DNA of 64,000 nucleotides from Taenia hydatigena. Lineage: Eukaryota > Platyhelminthes > Cestoda > Cyclophyllidea > Taeniidae. The stretch is from assembly GCA_036345935.2 (NCBI GenBank), contig JADWOT020000010.1, positions 10,817,412 through 10,881,411 of the forward strand. Direction: 5' to 3'. The notes below the pieces were generated by a model that made no database searches, was not told the DNA's origin, and saw only the letters and a list, made by a program, of their open reading frames with translations. The translations under genes were made by a program, and so were the position numbers. This document shows, piece by piece, positions 61,401 through 64,000 of the stretch (the stretch's first letter is position 1; every line of letters begins with the position of its first letter).

Positions 61401-64000
61401 ATGAGTGTACATTTATGCGCATTTCCCTTGATGAAGTGCACCGCCTTGCTATAATGTGCTGTCTTTTTCATCGGTCTTTGTGACCGACAATGCAATTTGT
61501 TTTCGTTTTTTGTGAGTTTGTTTCTTGTCTCTGCCCTTGTGTTTAGCCGGTTCTGTGGTGTTAATGAATGTACATTTTGCGAATCCTGCTTAGGGCAAGT
61601 TGTCAGTGTTTAATTTAAAGTGGCATGGAGCTGTTGTTATCGGTTTGGGCATAATGGATGTTGATAGGGTGTGGCACAGCAGCCTACCTTATAATCTGCA
61701 TAGAGACCTGCTGCAGCTGCTTCACCCTGCCCTGTGGTTTTGCGGACTTGGGGAAAGCCTTCTTAAAATTTGGTCACCGTATTCTCGTTTAATTTAGATT
61801 TTGCGCATTGTCAAGCAATTTTGTCGGCTGCTTTGTTAGTGTTGTGTTGTTTGCAGTGGAGCGGATGGACATAGGAAAAGACACGACTTTGAGTGGATAA
61901 GGCTCCGCTTAGTGCTCATCGTCCAAACCACTAAACTTTGTCGCCTGATTATTGTGGAAAGAAGCTTTCTTTGGATGGTTGCCTTCGAAACGTGGATGAA
62001 TGGGTGAATGAATGAATGAGTGAAGCGTTTATGGGAGATGCAGTGCTTTGGTGATGAGTGTGAAGGCAGCACACTAATCATCGCGGCCTGTTTGCCTCCT
62101 CTACTGTGGCGATGAAGTAGCCTCGGAGAGATATCTGGCCTCGCTTTAGTCGTAGTGGTAATTAGCTTTGGCTTCATTGTTTTTTGCCGTACGACTGGTT
62201 GTTGATTGGCGATTCGTGGAGACATGGACAAAGGTGTGGGTTCGGCATGCAAACAAGTCAGTGAATAAATTTAACGGGTGGATAGTTGAGATTTAATCGT
62301 TAATTTACTCACTTTTCGAATGTCTGCTTAATGGGTTATTTGGGTGGTAGAGGCTTGGACAAATGGGCAGGTAGTGGTGGGAGGGTCGGCTCATTTCTTT
62401 GACCATGGATCCACACACGCTCATGGTTAGCTACGTACCTACCCACCCACCTCTTCTCCCATTCACCCCATCCGTCGAGAAGTTTGTACCTTGCGGTCTA
62501 GTGTGAGCGAGCTTGTCGAAGTTGCTGCATCTTTGTCAGGACCGCCTGAATGTGGAGGCGCTGAAATCGACACCTCCTCCTCCTCGCTTCACTGCGTCCG
62601 TGATGGCATCAGCACTACCAACGTTATTTAAGCAGGCAGTTGTTGTTTGTGATGGGAGAAGATTGAATGCTTCATCTAGTCCGGCTGACTTGCTTGCGTG
62701 CAAGTGACTTATGGGCTTGACTGAGTATCGTTGAAACATGCACAACTGTGGTTCAGGGTCAGACCTGCATCACAGGTTAGTTGTGTGCTTCCGAATTTCT
62801 GGAATTTGTTGTAATGCTTCTGTGTCAGCCTTTCCGAAGATCTGCGGAGAAACGGGAGCATTTGTGCGCCTTCGTCTTCGTCATGAGAGCTTGTCATGTT
62901 CCCTAGCGCTCTTTGGAAGTCGAAGAATTTGGCTTTTTTAGGCGTCTTCAAAGCAAGCACGCATAGTGGTTACTTGTTGAGATCCTTTACGAGCGTAATG
63001 GGGCAACATGAGGTTAATTAACATGGCTAATGGCTATGGGGCTCATGGATGCTGCAGAGCGACTGGAATTGGGTCGTATCGACCTCAGCTTGTGGCTGTC
63101 AGGTAGGGCACTTTTATTTCTCCACCCTCTTCATGAATATGGCATGACACTCGCAGTGTCATAACTGCTGCACGAAGGCGAAGGAGCGCTGCGGTAGCAG
63201 CTGGCGTGACGTTTTACGACTCACCAAAGATGCTCCGCCTTCAATGCCACTCACTGCCCAACATGCATCGATGATGCCACTGGCCTTGGTTGTTATAGCT
63301 GGAAACTGAATAACACTCCAATGGTCTCTATTCGGATGACATCCTCCGTTTACGATGAAAATTCCGGGAGCTCAACACAAATGCGTGATGAAGCTTTCAC
63401 CCTGAACAGAAGCTGTACCTGATTCAGCGACACTCAAGCAAGCTTATGAGGCACTAAAGGCAAAGAGGACAGCTAGACAAGGTGAGGCACTCGTGAATAT
63501 CCTTAGTAGCAGTAACGGTATCAAGGTCAAGCCATGACCACCAGAAACACAGTCAGGTGCGCAGTGACGCAAGGAGAAGTTGTCGGTTTCAGCATCTCCC
63601 TCACAGTGACTATTTAACTACCGCAACGTGGGCTTGTATTCATCACCCAGGTACTCTCCTACTTTCTCCTTCAGCCAGGAAATCATAAGCAGAAAGACTT
63701 TCCATTCACTCGCACAGTAAAGCCTGCAGGGGTAACTCCTTTCCTTGATTTTGGCTCGAGGTAACACCACACGGTCAACCGGAACTGCGACAATTTGAAG
63801 TGACGTTGGCAAAAATCCAAACGCGCGAATGGTTAACTCAACATTGTTTCGTCCACCTTGTGGACACCAGGGTCTTCAATGCTGCATTTGTCAAGTTATG
63901 TGAGCGACAGATTGAGGCTTTCGAATTGTGCCAGTGGTCCTTTTGATGTAGGTCGAGTATCTTGGCTTGGCCTCACATCGTTATGGGAAATGCAGGCAGC
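58486..64000 (+). repeat. Arm C of near-perfect inverted repeat (runs off window)
   Basis: This is the reverse complement of arm B and collinear with arm A. At the few positions where B and C differ, C agrees with A wherever I compared them, so B carries the changed bases. The last base of the window (64000) still pairs with 46996, so the arm continues beyond what is visible. No gene is assigned. Confidence 0.95.

Noticed and set aside
1..64000. CRISPR arrays, bacterial operons, ribosome binding sites, rRNA and tRNA genes
   Set aside because: Nothing resembling direct repeats with regular spacers, polycistronic coding or conserved RNA cores was seen, and the split genes show eukaryotic DNA. 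A tRNA covariance search could not be run and would be decisive for tRNAs.

Overview
The window looks like nuclear DNA from a parasitic flatworm, most likely a taeniid tapeworm. The evidence is split genes with short GT-AG introns, no operons, roughly balanced base composition, long gene-free stretches and a repeated family of secreted, heavily glycosylated proteins. That family resembles, from memory only, the GP50-type diagnostic antigens of Taenia and Echinococcus. The species assignment is inference.

Layout. (1) 1-12.3 kb is mostly single-copy. It holds two minus-strand genes: an ankyrin-repeat protein of IkB/Bcl-3 type (about 2.46-6.11 kb, three exons) and a four-transmembrane claudin/TARP-like protein (10.43-11.68 kb, three exons, C-terminal PDZ ligand). 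(2) 12.2-16.5 kb has small tandem and dispersed repeats and one possible small secreted protein (about 15 kb, minus). (3) From about 13.4 kb to the end the DNA is segmentally duplicated. A unit of a GP50-like gene plus several kb of gene-poor repeat occurs as: unit 1 (16.5-25.2 kb, gene on minus, coding frame intact as far as followed); unit 2 (25.7-36.3 kb, gene on minus, pseudogene); fragments at 36.8-39 and 45-46.2 kb; and unit 3 (47-57.3 kb, inverted, gene on plus, pseudogene). Units 2 and 3, with the fragments between them, form one large imperfect palindrome centred near 41.7 kb. (4) A second, much younger palindrome is centred at 55,498. Arm 46,996-52,510 is repeated in reverse at 58,486-64,000 without any indel (paired coordinates always sum to 110,996) and runs off the window. 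It encloses the third GP50-like copy.

How the parts relate. The ankyrin and tetraspan genes show no functional link to the array. In the array only the 18.3-20.6 kb gene keeps an open frame. The other two nearly full-length copies share an in-frame stop and a frame disruption, then carry private lesions, so they were broken before or during the inverted duplication. A notable gene-structure feature is a 17- or 20-nt GT...AG segment that must be removed in all three copies to join exon 3 to exon 4. A clustered patch of mismatches in one arm of the young palindrome suggests gene conversion. A single N at 31,202, next to a (TGG)n tract, marks a likely assembly gap or misjoin.
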